A model generated the notes under the pieces. It made no database searches. It was not told where the DNA came from and was given only the letters and a program-made list of their open reading frames with translations. The translations under genes and the position numbers were made by a program. A stretch of 64,000 nucleotides of DNA from Candidatus Kuenenia stuttgartensis (GTDB lineage: Bacteria; Planctomycetota; Planctomycetia; Planctomycetales; Planctomycetaceae): the NCBI GenBank assembly GCA_945861865.1, contig CAMAWN010000006.1, forward strand, positions 1 to 64,000. Reading direction: 5' to 3'. This document shows, one piece after another, positions 9,647-19,394 of this stretch (within the stretch, counting starts at the first letter, position 1; each line of letters starts with the position of its first letter).

Positions 9647-10420
9647 CTATACGCCTTCTTCCGACACGACGACCGCTCGGAGGTATTCGCGGTTGAGGCG
9701 GGCGATGTTGCTCACCGAGACTTCGGCGGGGCAGGCGGCTTCGCATTCGTAGGTGTTGGTGCAACCGCCGAAGCCCTCTTTGTCCATTTGAGCCACCATG
9801 CGGGTGACTCGGCGGGCGCGTTCCGGTTCGCCTTGGGGCAGCAGCGCGAGTTGAGAAACCTTCGCGCTGACGAACAGCATCGCGCTGGCGTTTTTGCAGG
9901 CAGCGACGCAGGCTCCGCAGCCGATGCAGGCGGCGGCGGCCATGCTCTTTTCCTGGCGGTCGCGGCCGACCGGCAGGCAGTTGGCGTCCTGAGCGTTGCC
10001 GGTGTTGACGCTGACGTAGCCACCGGCCGTGATGATGCGGTCGAACGCGGCGCGGTCGGTTGCGAGGTCGCGGATGACAGGAAACGCGTTCGCTCGCCAC
10101 GGTTCGATGACGATTGTGTCGCCGTCGCTGAAGCGGCGCATGTGGAGTTGGCAGGTCGTGGTCGCTCGATCGGGGCCGTGGGCTTGGCCGTTGATCATCA
10201 GGCTGCACATGCCGCAGATCCCCTCGCGGCAGTCGTGATCAAACGCGACCGGCTCTTCACTAGTTTGGATGAGCTGTTCGTTGAGCACGTCGAGCATTTC
10301 GAGGAACGACATGTCGGGCGAGATGTTTTTCATCTCGTAAGTGCGGAACTCGCCGCGAGCGTTCGGGCCGGGTTGCCGCCAGATTTTCAGTGTCAGGTTC
10401 AGGCCGCGGCTGCTGGACAT
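9647..10420 (-). CDS. sdhB: Succinate dehydrogenase/fumarate reductase iron-sulfur subunit
   Basis: The 257-residue product carries the plant-type [2Fe-2S] cysteines in [18 protein letters not shown] with a later C ([10 protein letters not shown]), and two C-terminal cluster motifs, [11 protein letters not shown] and CEAACP, for the [4Fe-4S] and [3Fe-4S] centres. It passes electrons between the flavin subunit and quinone. The start ATG at 10420 ([16 protein letters not shown]) fits the family; the longer open frame to 10555 translates a palindromic element. Gene order on the minus strand is sdhC-sdhA-sdhB, as in the cytochrome b558 type. Confidence 0.96.
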   Translation of the reverse strand: MSSSRGLNLTLKIWRQPGPNARGEFRTYEMKNISPDMSFLEMLDVLNEQLIQTSEEPVAFDHDCREGICGMCSLMINGQAHGPDRATTTCQLHMRRFSDGDTIVIEPWRANAFPVIRDLATDRAAFDRIITAGGYVSVNTGNAQDANCLPVGRDRQEKSMAAAACIGCGACVAACKNASAMLFVSAKVSQLALLPQGEPERARRVTRMVAQMDKEGFGGCTNTYECEAACPAEVSVSNIARLNREYLRAVVVSEEGV

Positions 10421-10432
10421 TCTCGATCCTCT

Positions 10433-10545
10433 TTGGAGTGCGGCGGCTCGACGCCGCTTTCCCATAAATTTCAGTTGGATTTCGATATCACGTTGAGAGA
10501 GACAAATGAAAAATACCAAAGTGGCGTCAGGCCGCCGCACTCCAA
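10433..10545. repeat. Palindrome filling the sdhA-sdhB junction
   Basis: Arms 10433-10455 and 10523-10545 match at 21 of 23 positions (arm begins TTGGAGTGCGGCGG) around a 67-bp AT-rich centre. It runs from 3 bp beyond the sdhA stop to 12 bp before the sdhB start, so it is the whole intergenic spacer in an otherwise compact operon. Confidence 0.85.
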
Positions 10546-10547
10546 CA

Positions 10548-12512
10548 TTACTCACGGTAACTTCGCGTCGTCAGATGCACGTTCTCGAACTCCAGCGGTT
10601 CTTTGTGGAGTTGTTCTTTTTCGCCGGTGAAACTGTCGTGGCCGCCGGTGTATTCCCAGGCGGCGGCGTGGCAGAAGTCGGCGTCGTTGCGTTTGGCTTC
10701 GCTCTCTTCGGTTTGGTGTTCTTCGCGGAAGTGGCCGCCGCAGGACTCTTCGCGAGTCAGCGCGTCGTGAACCAGCAGTTCGCCGAATTCCAGGAAGTCG
10801 GCGACTCGGCCGGCGTGTTCGAGGTTTTGGTTGAACGCTTCGCCGGTCCCCATCACGCGGACGTTGTTCCAAAATTCATGACGGAGCGCGGCGATCTCTT
10901 GCTCGGCATACTTGAGGCCGGCTTCGTTGCGAGCCATGCCGCACTTCTCCCACATGATCTTGCCAAGTGCTCGGTGGAACGATTCGACGCTGCGCGAGCC
11001 TTGAATGCCGAGCAACTTTGTCACGCGAGCCTTCGCGGCTTCGACGGCTCCGCGGACGTCGGGATGATCGTCGGAGATCTTCGGCAGCTTCGAGGTCGCG
11101 AGGTGATGGCCGATCGTGTACGGGATCACGAAGTAGCCGTCCGCCAAGCCCTGCATCAACGCCGACGCGCCGAGCCGGTTGGCTCCGTGATCCGAAAAAT
11201 TCGCTTCGCCGAGGCAATACAAACCGGGGATCGTCGTTTGCAGGTTGTAGTCCACCCACAGGCCACCCATCGTGTAGTGGACGGCGGGGTAGATTCGCAT
11301 CGGCGTCGAGTACGGGTCTTCGCCGGTGATCTTGGCATACATCTGGAAGAGGTTGCCGTATTTCCCTTTGACGACCGCCGCTCCGTCGCGCTTGATCGTG
11401 TCGCGAAAATCGAGATAGACGGCCAGCTTCGTTTCGCCGACTCCGAAGCCTTCGTCGCACGCTTTCTTGGCGGCTCGCGAGGCGACGTCGCGCGGGACGA
11501 GATTGCCGAACGCTGCGTAGCGGCGTTCCAGGAAGTAGTCGCGATCGTCGTCGGGGATCTCGTTGGCCGAGCGGGAATCGTTCGGATTCTTCGGCACCCA
11601 GACGCGGCCGTCGTTGCGGAGGCTTTCGCTCATCAGCGTCAGCTTCGATTGATGATCGCCGCTGACCGGAATGCACGTCGGATGAATCTGCGTGAAGCAC
11701 GGGTTGGCGAAGAACGCTCCGCGCTTGTGGCATCGCCACGAGGCGGTGACGTTGCAGCCCTTCGCGTTCGTCGAGAGATAGAAGACGTTGCCATACCCGC
11801 CGGTCGCGAGCAGCACCGCGTCGCCGGTGTGCGATTCAAACTCGCCGGTGACGAGGTTTCGGACCACGATTCCGCGAGCGACATCGTCCACCTTGATGAG
11901 ATCCAGCATCTCGCGCCGAGCGAACAGCTTCACCTTGCCGAGATCGACCTGCCGCATCAGTGCCGAATACGCACCGAGCAACAACTGCTGCCCCGTCTGT
12001 CCTCGCGCGTAAAACGTTCGTGAAACCTGAGCACCGCCGAACGAGCGATTCGCCAGCAGTCCGCCGTAATCGCGCTGGAACGGAACCCCTTGAGCGACGC
12101 ACTGGTCGATGATGTTCGTGCTGACCGACGCCAGCCGATAGACGTTCGACTCACGAGCGCGGAAGTCGCCGCCCTTCACGGTGTCGTAAAACAGCCGCCA
12201 GACCGAGTCGCCGTCATTGCAGTAATTCTTGGCGGCGTTGATGCCCCCCTGAGCCGCGATGCTGTGTGCTCGGCGCGGCGAATCTTGGAAGCAAAACGCT
12301 TTGACGTTGTAGCCAAGTTCCGCGAGCGAAGCGGCCGCGCTTGCCCCGGCCAGTCCGGTGCCGACGACGATGATGTTGAACTTCCGCTTGTTCGCGGGAT
12401 TGACCAGCTTGAGATCGAACTTATGCCGATCCCAGCGCGTCGTGATGTCGCCCGTCGGGGCGTTCGATTGCAGCCGGGAGGAACCTGAATTTATTGCCGT
12501 CGCACTCGACAT
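10548..12512 (-). CDS. sdhA: Succinate dehydrogenase/fumarate reductase flavoprotein subunit
   Basis: The 654-residue product has the N-terminal FAD dinucleotide fold ([20 protein letters not shown]), the [17 protein letters not shown] region that contains the histidine for covalent FAD, the substrate-site stretch HPTCIP, an arginine-rich capping domain and [12 protein letters not shown]. The C-terminal helical domain ends near YREEHQ-type sequence. It oxidises succinate to fumarate, or the reverse. Length and motifs fit the b558-type enzymes of Bacteroidetes, Bacilli and planctomycetes. A 51-bp spacer rich in AAATCTGA-like repeats separates it from sdhC. Confidence 0.96.
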   Translation of the reverse strand: MSSATAINSGSSRLQSNAPTGDITTRWDRHKFDLKLVNPANKRKFNIIVVGTGLAGASAAASLAELGYNVKAFCFQDSPRRAHSIAAQGGINAAKNYCNDGDSVWRLFYDTVKGGDFRARESNVYRLASVSTNIIDQCVAQGVPFQRDYGGLLANRSFGGAQVSRTFYARGQTGQQLLLGAYSALMRQVDLGKVKLFARREMLDLIKVDDVARGIVVRNLVTGEFESHTGDAVLLATGGYGNVFYLSTNAKGCNVTASWRCHKRGAFFANPCFTQIHPTCIPVSGDHQSKLTLMSESLRNDGRVWVPKNPNDSRSANEIPDDDRDYFLERRYAAFGNLVPRDVASRAAKKACDEGFGVGETKLAVYLDFRDTIKRDGAAVVKGKYGNLFQMYAKITGEDPYSTPMRIYPAVHYTMGGLWVDYNLQTTIPGLYCLGEANFSDHGANRLGASALMQGLADGYFVIPYTIGHHLATSKLPKISDDHPDVRGAVEAAKARVTKLLGIQGSRSVESFHRALGKIMWEKCGMARNEAGLKYAEQEIAALRHEFWNNVRVMGTGEAFNQNLEHAGRVADFLEFGELLVHDALTREESCGGHFREEHQTEESEAKRNDADFCHAAAWEYTGGHDSFTGEKEQLHKEPLEFENVHLTTRSYRE

Positions 12513-12563
12513 GGTGACCTCAAGGGGAAAATCTCAGATCTGAAATCTGAAATTTGAAATCCG

Positions 12564-13265
12564 TTAGTGGCTCATCGACCACACCAACGGGAACGACGCG
12601 AATCCAATTCCAATCGCAATCGCGAACAGCAGACCGACGAGCTTGATCAGCGGCGTGTATTTCGGATGGTTGATGCCCAGCGTTTGAAACGCGCTCTGGA
12701 ATCCGTGAGCCAAGTGACCCAGCAACGCGAAGCTGCCGATCGCATAGCCGACGATCGTGATTAGGTTCGACGTTGAAAGCAGATTCTTCGCCTTCTCGAA
12801 CGGCTTCGCGTCCAAGCCGGCGGAGTCGAGATAGAACGACTTGTCGCGGAGTTCCATTTTGAAATCCATCAGGTGCAGGACCAGGAATCCCAGCACCAAG
12901 ATGCCCGTCACCAGCATCCAGGTATCGGGCCGATAGCCCTCGGCCGCATACCGGCCTTCTTGCTTCGATCGCGTGACGGCATAGCCGACTTTGCGAGCCG
13001 CTCGATTTTCTGCCGAGACCTGCAACGCGATGACGATGTGGGCGATGAGCAGTCCGAACAGCCCCACCTCGGCGACCGCGAGCAGCGCGGCCTGCTCATG
13101 CAGCGCGTGGGCATAATCGTTGTAGCTCTTGCCTTCGTCGCCGACGTACAGCAGCAGATTGCCAGCGAGGTGCGCGACCAAAAAGCCGCAGAGCAACAAC
13201 CCGGTGATCGCCAGGACCACCTTCCTGCCCACCGACGTGGACAAGGCGTTCAATAGCCAACGCAA
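12564..13265 (-). CDS. sdhC: Succinate dehydrogenase cytochrome b558 subunit
   Basis: The 233-residue product has five predicted membrane helices: residues about 12-35 (VVLAITGLLLCGFLVAHLAG), then segments around AEVGLFGLLIAHIVIAL, TWMLVTGILVLGFLVLHL, LITIVGYAIGSFALLGHL and LVGLLFAIAIGIGFA. Conserved histidines (HLAGN, HIVIA, HLMDF, HLAHGFQSAF) are placed to bind haem b. It anchors SdhAB and reduces quinone. I chose the TTG at 13265 because AAGGAGACGACC precedes it as a strong Shine-Dalgarno; the upstream ATG at 13361 would add an unconvincing hydrophilic tail. Confidence 0.92.
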   Translation of the reverse strand: MRWLLNALSTSVGRKVVLAITGLLLCGFLVAHLAGNLLLYVGDEGKSYNDYAHALHEQAALLAVAEVGLFGLLIAHIVIALQVSAENRAARKVGYAVTRSKQEGRYAAEGYRPDTWMLVTGILVLGFLVLHLMDFKMELRDKSFYLDSAGLDAKPFEKAKNLLSTSNLITIVGYAIGSFALLGHLAHGFQSAFQTLGINHPKYTPLIKLVGLLFAIAIGIGFASFPLVWSMSH

Positions 13266-13395
13266 GGTCGTCTCCTTTTCCGCAGAATTGCAAAAGTCAT
13301 TTTTGGTCCGAGCAAAGCGGGCGGGATTATAGGGCGAGCGAACGTCGCCGCAATTCACCACGTGACTCTCGAGGTTGCCTGTTTTGCCGGGCCAA

Positions 13396-13499
13396 GAGCC
13401 GTGAGCCGAACGCCGATGGCCGTTATCCTTTTCCTCTGTCTATTTGCGGAAGGATTGCGGATCAAGGCCATCGGCTCTCAGCCATCGGCCGGATAACGG
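13396..13499. repeat. Palindromic element upstream of the ceramidase-like gene
   Basis: GCCGATGGCC and GGATAACG-type segments recur in inverted order: CCGATGGCC near 13412 pairs with GGCCATCGG near 13466, and CGTTATCC near 13421 pairs with GGATAACG near 13491. It ends 10 bp before the ATG at 13509, inside the probable 5' leader. Arms are less regular than in other copies. The rest of the divergent region 13266-13395 shows nothing identifiable. Confidence 0.65.
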
Positions 13500-13508
13500 G
13501 AGAACAAC

Positions 13509-14861
13509 ATGCGCTGCTGGCTGATCATGGTTTTGGTGGCCGGGTCGGCAACCTGCCGAGCCGACGAGGCGGAATGGAAAGCCGGTGTGGCGACGGTCGC
13601 AATCACGCCACATCAACCGATGTGGATGGCCGGCTATGCCGGACGCACGAAGCCGTCCGAGGGTGTGCTCTCCGAATTGCACGCGAAGGCGCTGGCGATC
13701 GAGGACTCGAACGGGACGCGAGCCGTCATCGTCACGACCGATCTCATCAGCATCCCGCGTCCGCTGCGGTTGCAAGTCGTGAAGGGAGTCGCCGAGAAAT
13801 ACAAAGTCGATCCGCAAGGCCTGCTGCTGAACTGCTCGCACACGCATTGCGGGCCGGTCGTGAAAGATGACCTGGAGATGTCGGTCATGTATCCGCTCGA
13901 TCCCGAACAACGACAGCGGGTCGAGTCGTACTTCGTCTCGCTGACCGACAAGTTGGTCGGCGTGATCGGCGCGGCGGTGGAAGACCTGCAACCGGCGAAG
14001 TTGTCGTACAGTCACGCTCGGTGCAGCGTCGCGATGAATCGCCGACTGCCGACGAAAGACGGTTTTCAAAACAGCCCGTATCCCGACGGCCCCGTCGATC
14101 ACGACGTGCCGGTGCTGCGCGTCGAATCGCTCGACGGCAAAACGCTGCGAGCGGTCGCATTCGGCTACGCCTGCCACAACACTTCGACGGGCATCATGCA
14201 GATCAACGCCGACTACGCCGGCTTTGCTCAAACCGAGATCGAGAAAGCTCATCCCGGCGCGACCGCGCTGTTCGTGATGGGCTGCGGCGGCGATCAGAAC
14301 CCGTACCCGCGCGGGCAGATCGAATGGGCGATGACTCACGGCAAGACGCTGGCGACCGCCGTCGAAGCCGCGCTGCTGCCGACGCCGAAACCAATTCACG
14401 GGCCATTGAAGTTCGACCTGAAAGAAGTTGATCTGCCGTTCGAGCCGGTGACTCGCAACGAGTTGCTCGCTCGTCGTGAATCGAAAGACGGCTACGAGAA
14501 ACGCCGCACCGAAGCGTTGCTCACGGAATTCGAAAAGAACGGCAAGGTTCGCGAGAGCTATCCGTATCCGATCCAAGTGCTGCAATTTGGCGGCGACCTG
14601 ACGCTGGTCACGCTCGGCGGCGAGGTCGTCATCGACTACGCACTGCGACTGAAGCGGGAACTCGGCGACGGTCCCGTCTGGGTCGCCGGCTACAGCAACG
14701 ACGTGATGGCCTATATCCCTTCGGAACGAGTGCTCAAAGAAGGTGGCTACGAAGGGGTCGGAGCGATGCGGTACAGCAACCTGCCGTCCGCGTGGCGGCC
14801 CGGTGTTGAAGATCGCATCATCACGACGGTTCGCGAACTGACCGAGCGGTTGCGAAAGTAG
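13509..14861 (+). CDS. Secreted neutral/alkaline ceramidase-like protein
   Basis: The 450-residue product has a short signal peptide (residues 1-18, MRCWLIMVLVAGSATCRA) and then the fold of the neutral/alkaline non-lysosomal ceramidase N-terminal domain: GVATVAITPHQPMWMAGYAGR, the metal-site stretch NCSHTHCGP, YACHNTSTG and MGCGGDQNPYPRG. Ceramidases hydrolyse the amide bond of ceramides in a zinc-dependent way, but many planctomycete paralogues lack a known substrate. The C-terminal part includes VTLGGEVVIDYA and SNDVMAYIPSERVLKEGGYE, also conserved. It precedes a transporter gene by 38 bp on the same strand. Confidence 0.88.
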   Translation: MRCWLIMVLVAGSATCRADEAEWKAGVATVAITPHQPMWMAGYAGRTKPSEGVLSELHAKALAIEDSNGTRAVIVTTDLISIPRPLRLQVVKGVAEKYKVDPQGLLLNCSHTHCGPVVKDDLEMSVMYPLDPEQRQRVESYFVSLTDKLVGVIGAAVEDLQPAKLSYSHARCSVAMNRRLPTKDGFQNSPYPDGPVDHDVPVLRVESLDGKTLRAVAFGYACHNTSTGIMQINADYAGFAQTEIEKAHPGATALFVMGCGGDQNPYPRGQIEWAMTHGKTLATAVEAALLPTPKPIHGPLKFDLKEVDLPFEPVTRNELLARRESKDGYEKRRTEALLTEFEKNGKVRESYPYPIQVLQFGGDLTLVTLGGEVVIDYALRLKRELGDGPVWVAGYSNDVMAYIPSERVLKEGGYEGVGAMRYSNLPSAWRPGVEDRIITTVRELTERLRK

Positions 14862-14899
14862 CGTCAATCAGACCGTAGCCACGATGTGCCCCACGATTC

Positions 14900-16399
14900 A
14901 TGCCTGACCTCGAACAACGCTTTGAACTTCTGCGACGCCGCACCGGGTTGGTGCTCGCGCCGTTGTTGTTTGCGTTTGTTCTCTCGGCAAACTTTGAGAG
15001 CCTGGCCAACAACCACGCGGCCCATCGGCTGGCGGCCGTGATGGCGGCGGTCGTCGTGCTATGGGTCACCGAGGCGATTCCGATGCCGCTGACCGCACTG
15101 CTCGGCGCGACGGCGTGTGTCGTGTTGCAGGTGGCTCCGGCGAAGAATGTGTTCGCTCCGTTCGCCGATCAGTTGATGTTTCTGTTCATCGGCTCGTTCA
15201 TGCTCGCGCGGGCCATCGAACTCCATGGCCTGGACCGGCGGCTGGCCCTGAGTGTACTGACGCTCAAAGCCGTTGGCGGCAGTCCGTCGCGTGTGCTGTT
15301 CGCGTTCGGGGCGACGACGGCGTTCATCTCTGCCTGGATCAGCAACACGGCGACGACGGCGATGATGTTCGCCATCGGACTGTCGATACTCAAAGTGCTG
15401 CGCGACGACGGACGCGGCCGGATCGATCCGCGCTATGCGACGGGATTGATGTTGATGACGTCGTTCTCGGCGTCAATCGGCGGACTGGCGACTCCCATCG
15501 GGACTCCGCCGAATGTCATCGGGCTGAACTTCATTCGGGAGCAAGTGACGGTCAACGGCTTGCCCGCCGAGATCACTTTCTTCGAGTGGTGCCTGATCGG
15601 CGTGCCCGTCGTCGTGGTGTTGTACCTGTTCCTGTTCGCGTACCTGAACTGGCTGTGCCCGGCCGGAGTTCGCGAACTCGCCGGAGGCCGCGAGCACCTC
15701 GAACATCAGCGGCAACAGCTCGGTCCCTGGACACACGGGCAAATCAGCACGCTGATCGCGTTCCTGGTGATGGTCGTGCTGTGGGTCACCCCCGGCGTCG
15801 TCGCGCTCGGGTGGGGCGACGGCAGCGAAGCCTACAAGTGGTGCAAAGCGAGCCTGCCGGAAGCGGTGCCGGCGTTGCTCGGCGCGGGCTTGCTGTTTCT
15901 GTTGCCGGGCGAGCGCGGGCGAGCCGCATTGAAATGGCCGGAAGCCGCACAGATCGAATGGGGCGTCGTGCTGCTGTACGGCGGAGGGTTCGCGTTCGGC
16001 ATGTTGGCTCAAGACACGGGGCTTGCCGACACGCTCGGCCAGAACCTGATCGCATGGCTGCCGAACGCCGGGAGCTTCGGATTCCTGGTCGCGGCCACGC
16101 TGGTGGCGACATTGGTTTCTGAAGCGACGTCCAACACGGCCTCCGCCACCATTGTCGTCCCGGTGGTCATCACGATGGCGAAAGCCGCCGGCATCGACCC
16201 GCTGGAACCCGCGCTGGCCGCGACGTTCGGATGCAGCCTGGGATTCATGCTGCCGGTGAGCACTCCCTGCAACGCCATCGTCTACGGCTCCGGCCTGGTG
16301 CCGCTGGGCCGCATGATCCGCTACGGAATGCTGCTCGACATCGCCGGCACGGTCGTGATCGTCGCGGTCGTGAAAATGTTGGGGTCCTTGGTACGATGA
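14900..16399 (+). CDS. SLC13/DASS family anion or dicarboxylate transporter
   Basis: The 499-residue membrane protein has about 11-12 hydrophobic segments. It contains the DASS hairpin motifs SNTATTAMM (residue about 151-160, with preceding FISAWI) and SEATSNTASATIVVPVV, the two SNT signatures that bind Na+ and carboxylate in VcINDY-like transporters, and MLPVSTPCNAIVYGSG. The likely substrates are di- or tricarboxylates or sulfate, with Na+ coupling. Its stop codon overlaps the start of a histidine kinase gene by the four bases ATGA, which predicts translational coupling with the kinase and its regulator. Confidence 0.92.
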   Translation: MPDLEQRFELLRRRTGLVLAPLLFAFVLSANFESLANNHAAHRLAAVMAAVVVLWVTEAIPMPLTALLGATACVVLQVAPAKNVFAPFADQLMFLFIGSFMLARAIELHGLDRRLALSVLTLKAVGGSPSRVLFAFGATTAFISAWISNTATTAMMFAIGLSILKVLRDDGRGRIDPRYATGLMLMTSFSASIGGLATPIGTPPNVIGLNFIREQVTVNGLPAEITFFEWCLIGVPVVVVLYLFLFAYLNWLCPAGVRELAGGREHLEHQRQQLGPWTHGQISTLIAFLVMVVLWVTPGVVALGWGDGSEAYKWCKASLPEAVPALLGAGLLFLLPGERGRAALKWPEAAQIEWGVVLLYGGGFAFGMLAQDTGLADTLGQNLIAWLPNAGSFGFLVAATLVATLVSEATSNTASATIVVPVVITMAKAAGIDPLEPALAATFGCSLGFMLPVSTPCNAIVYGSGLVPLGRMIRYGMLLDIAGTVVIVAVVKMLGSLVR

Positions 16400-17145
16400 A
16401 TCGGTCACGAACCGGGCGAGGCGATATGTCGGACGACAATCTCGAGAGCAATGAACGTCAACGCTTGCAGCGGCAGTATGCCGAGATCGCCACGCTGGCC
16501 GGTGGACTCGCGCACGAGATCAAGAATCCGCTCTCGACGATGAGCATGCTGCTGGAACTCATCGCCGAAGACTTGAACGGCAGCGAGGCTCAGCGCGAGC
16601 GGCGGATGCTGACCAAAGTGCAGACGATTCAGAAAGAGTGCCGGCATCTCGAAGACATTTTGAATGCGTTCCTCAAGTTCACTCGCGTCGGCGAGCTGAC
16701 GCTGACACCGACCGATCTGAATTTCGTCGTGACTGAATTCATCGACTTCTTCGCCGCCGAAGCCAAAGAGCGTCGCGTCGAGATCAGCCCGCACTTGGCG
16801 ACCGACCTGCCGCGCGTCGCACTGGATGTCTCGCTGATTCGGCAAGTGCTGATGAATCTCGCGCTCAACGCTCAGCAGGCAATGCCGAACGGCGGGCTGC
16901 TGGAATTGCAAACATTCGCTCGTGACGGACAGGTGCATCTCGCCGTGATCGACAACGGTCAGGGCATGGACGAGAAAACTCGCTCGCGGCTGTTCGAGGT
17001 GTTCTTTTCGACGAAGCCGAGCGGCAACGGCCTGGGCCTGCCGACGGTTCGCAAGATCGTGGACGCCCATCGCGGTTCCATCACTTGCGAGAGCGAACTC
17101 GGCCGCGGCACGCGGTTCACAATCTCGCTGCCCCCCGCCGCGTGA
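16396..17145 (+). CDS. NtrB-like soluble sensor histidine kinase
   Basis: The 249-residue product is little more than a kinase core. The H-box is [20 protein letters not shown] (His near residue 38), followed by the N-box [15 protein letters not shown] and G-boxes VIDNGQGMD and [16 protein letters not shown]. No transmembrane helix, PAS or other sensor domain is present. The start is the ATG at 16396 that overlaps the transporter stop; an in-frame ATG at 16426 is an alternative. It would phosphorylate the NtrC-like regulator 41 bp downstream. With no sensory module of its own, its signal may come through a partner, possibly the transporter. Confidence 0.9.
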   Translation: MNRSRTGRGDMSDDNLESNERQRLQRQYAEIATLAGGLAHEIKNPLSTMSMLLELIAEDLNGSEAQRERRMLTKVQTIQKECRHLEDILNAFLKFTRVGELTLTPTDLNFVVTEFIDFFAAEAKERRVEISPHLATDLPRVALDVSLIRQVLMNLALNAQQAMPNGGLLELQTFARDGQVHLAVIDNGQGMDEKTRSRLFEVFFSTKPSGNGLGLPTVRKIVDAHRGSITCESELGRGTRFTISLPPAA

Positions 17146-17186
17146 TTTGCGGGCGAGTCGCGTCAGCCGATATCGTTTGCCCGACC

Positions 17187-18602
17187 ATGACTCAATCCGC
17201 AGACAAACCTGAACTCCCCGGCACCGGCATCCGCGTCTTGATCGTGGACGACGACGAAGCCCACGCGCAGGCCGTCGGCGAAAGCCTGGAACGTGTCGGC
17301 TACGAATGCACGGTCGCCGGCTCCGGCGAAACGGGACTCAAGCTGATCGAGAAAGAGAATTTTGATGTCGTCGTCACCGACTTGCGGATGGGCGAGATCG
17401 ACGGACTGACGCTGCTGCGACGCACGAAGGAAGAACTGCCGGACGCGGAAGTCATCCTGCTGACCGGTCACGCCTCGGTGCAGTCCGCGCTGGCGGCGGG
17501 GCAAGCCGGGGCGTCGATGTATCTGACCAAGCCGCTCGATATCGGCGAGCTGCGTGCCTCTGTCGAGAAGGCGTCGACTCGCGTGCGGCTCATCCGACAG
17601 AACACGGAACTCGCGCGGCGGCTCAACGAGAAATTCGGCTTCGAGGGAGTCATCGGCAACAGCCCATCGATGCGGAAGGTGATCGATCAACTCAAGCATG
17701 TCTCGAACATGAACACAACCGTGCTGATCCTCGGCGAGAGCGGCACCGGCAAAGAACTGGTCGCCCGCGCGTTGCACCAAAACAGCGACCGCAAGAACAA
17801 GCCGTTCGTCCCCGTGAATATCTCCGCGTTGCCGGAGAGCATTCTGGAAAGCGAACTGTTCGGCCACGAAGCCGGCTCGTTCACCGGCGCGATGAGCAAG
17901 CGGATCGGCAAATTCGAGTACGCGAACGGCGGCACGCTGTTCCTCGACGAGGTCGGCGAGATGCCGGTCGACACGCAGATCAAACTGCTGCGCGTGCTCG
18001 AAAACCGCCGGATCACTCGCGTCGGCAGCAACGATGAAGTCGACGTCAACGTGCGGCTCGTCGCCGCCACGAACGCCGACCTGAAAGAGTCGGTCTCCAG
18101 CGGAAAGTTCCGCGAGGATCTTTATTTCCGGTTGAACGTCGTTCGCATCACGCTGCCACCGCTGCGCGAACGAGTCGCCGACATCCCGCTGCTCATCGAC
18201 CACTTCCGCAAAATGCTGTCCGACAATCACGGCCGCGAAGTCCCGAACCTCTCGCGAGCCGCTCGTCACGCGCTGGTCACCTACGACTGGCCGGGCAACA
18301 TCCGGCAACTGCGTAACGTCCTCGAAAGTATGTTGGTCAGCGACATCGACGGATTGTTAGATGTCGATGACCTCCCCGAAGAAATCCGTCCCGCTCCCGG
18401 TTCCCTCCCCGAAGCCGAATTCGGCGAAATGGTCTTCGGAGCCGATCAACTCATCGGCAAGAAGCTGGACGAAGTCGAGAAGTACTACATGCAACGCGCG
18501 TTGGAAGTGACCAAAGGCAACCGCGAAGAAGCCGCGACGTTGCTCGGCATCGGCGAGCGGACACTGTACCGCAAGATCAAGGAATATCAGCTCAAGGAAT
18601 AG
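17187..18602 (+). CDS. NtrC-family sigma-54-dependent response regulator
   Basis: The 471-residue product has a receiver domain ([13 protein letters not shown], phospho-acceptor in [19 protein letters not shown] and TKP), a sigma-54 AAA+ domain (Walker [17 protein letters not shown], the sigma-54-contacting loop [15 protein letters not shown], Walker [14 protein letters not shown], arginine-finger region [11 protein letters not shown]) and a C-terminal Fis-type helix-turn-helix ([20 protein letters not shown]). It would activate sigma-54 promoters when phosphorylated by the adjacent kinase. The start is the ATG at 17187; the frame is open further upstream but encodes no receiver sequence. Confidence 0.95.
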   Translation: MTQSADKPELPGTGIRVLIVDDDEAHAQAVGESLERVGYECTVAGSGETGLKLIEKENFDVVVTDLRMGEIDGLTLLRRTKEELPDAEVILLTGHASVQSALAAGQAGASMYLTKPLDIGELRASVEKASTRVRLIRQNTELARRLNEKFGFEGVIGNSPSMRKVIDQLKHVSNMNTTVLILGESGTGKELVARALHQNSDRKNKPFVPVNISALPESILESELFGHEAGSFTGAMSKRIGKFEYANGGTLFLDEVGEMPVDTQIKLLRVLENRRITRVGSNDEVDVNVRLVAATNADLKESVSSGKFREDLYFRLNVVRITLPPLRERVADIPLLIDHFRKMLSDNHGREVPNLSRAARHALVTYDWPGNIRQLRNVLESMLVSDIDGLLDVDDLPEEIRPAPGSLPEAEFGEMVFGADQLIGKKLDEVEKYYMQRALEVTKGNREEAATLLGIGERTLYRKIKEYQLKE

Positions 18603-18678
18603 GTCAGCTTTCCAGCCTGCCCCGAACGCTTCACACGGCGTCGAATCCACAACGGGTCAGCCTGGAAAGGCTGACCTA
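18600..18678. repeat. Palindrome spanning a convergent junction and supplying both stop codons
   Basis: Both ends read TAGGTCAGC in opposite orientations. The right arm folds as GGTCAGCCT / AGGCTGACC with loop GGAA; the left arm (from 18600) is a degraded version. The first TAG (18600-18602) is the stop of the response regulator and the last, read on the minus strand (18678-18676), is the stop of the DUF1080 gene. The element is therefore the entire intergenic region. Confidence 0.85.
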
Positions 18679-19359
18679 CTTTGGCGGCTCGAATTCTTTC
18701 AGCACGATGTTCCGCAGCGCGGCTTTCGTGCGGAACGAGCAGAATCCCAGCGGCTTGCTCGGTTCGACTTCGCTGCGGATGCCAATCTTCTTGCCGGTCA
18801 GATCGGCGTCGATGATCTCTTTGCCGTCGATCCAGGCGGTGATCCGCTTCTCCAAGACGCGCAGCCGAATCTTGTACCACTGGCCGTTCTTGAAGTCGCG
18901 AAACAAGGTCGTCTCGTTTTCCGAAGCGTCCTTGAAATCGAGGCTCGACAATCCGCAAACCGTACCGCCCCAACCGCCGAGGATCAGGCTGCACGGGTCG
19001 TTCTTGATCGGGAACGTCAGGCCGCAAAAGAAGTCGCTGCCGTCGACGCGCTGAGCCTCCAGCGTGATCTCGTAGTTGACCTTCGGGAGTGCTTTCTCGT
19101 CCTTCCAAGTCACGCCCGTGATGTCGTTGCCCATGTCGAGAATGAGCTGACCGTCCTCGATGGCAATCTCACCGTCCCCGCCAAACATCGAGTTCTTCCA
19201 ACCATCGAGATTCTTGCCGTTGAAGAGCTTGAGCTCACGTTTGACCTTCGGCTCCGGCTTCTTCTCCGCTTTCTTGTCTTCCGCCTGCGAGGCAACGAAG
19301 CTGCAACAAGTCGCGATCGCGAGCATGACCAGTAGGGAACAATTCCGAATGGCGAACAT
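18676..19359 (-). CDS. Secreted DUF1080 (3-keto-disaccharide hydrolase-like) protein
   Basis: The 227-residue product has a signal peptide (residues 1-26, MFAIRNCSLLVMLAIATCC onward, cleavage near SQA) and a DUF1080 jelly-roll domain: LFNGKNLDGWKN, then GQLILDMGN, YEITLEAQR, FFCGLTFP, GQWYKIRLRV and ITAWIDGKEIIDADL, ending IVLKEF. This fold is a concanavalin-like lectin/glucanase domain that is expanded in planctomycetes, with some members acting on 3-keto-glycosides. The substrate is unknown here. It lies downstream of lysS on the same strand with a 35-bp gap. Confidence 0.88.
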   Translation of the reverse strand: MFAIRNCSLLVMLAIATCCSFVASQAEDKKAEKKPEPKVKRELKLFNGKNLDGWKNSMFGGDGEIAIEDGQLILDMGNDITGVTWKDEKALPKVNYEITLEAQRVDGSDFFCGLTFPIKNDPCSLILGGWGGTVCGLSSLDFKDASENETTLFRDFKNGQWYKIRLRVLEKRITAWIDGKEIIDADLTGKKIGIRSEVEPSKPLGFCSFRTKAALRNIVLKEFEPPK

Positions 19360-19394
19360 GGTGGACTCCTAAAAAGTTGGCTGTGGCGCAAACG

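Noticed and set aside
10506-12023. Long plus-strand frame across sdhA
   Set aside because: It is the complement of a strongly conserved flavoprotein gene with low-complexity composition.
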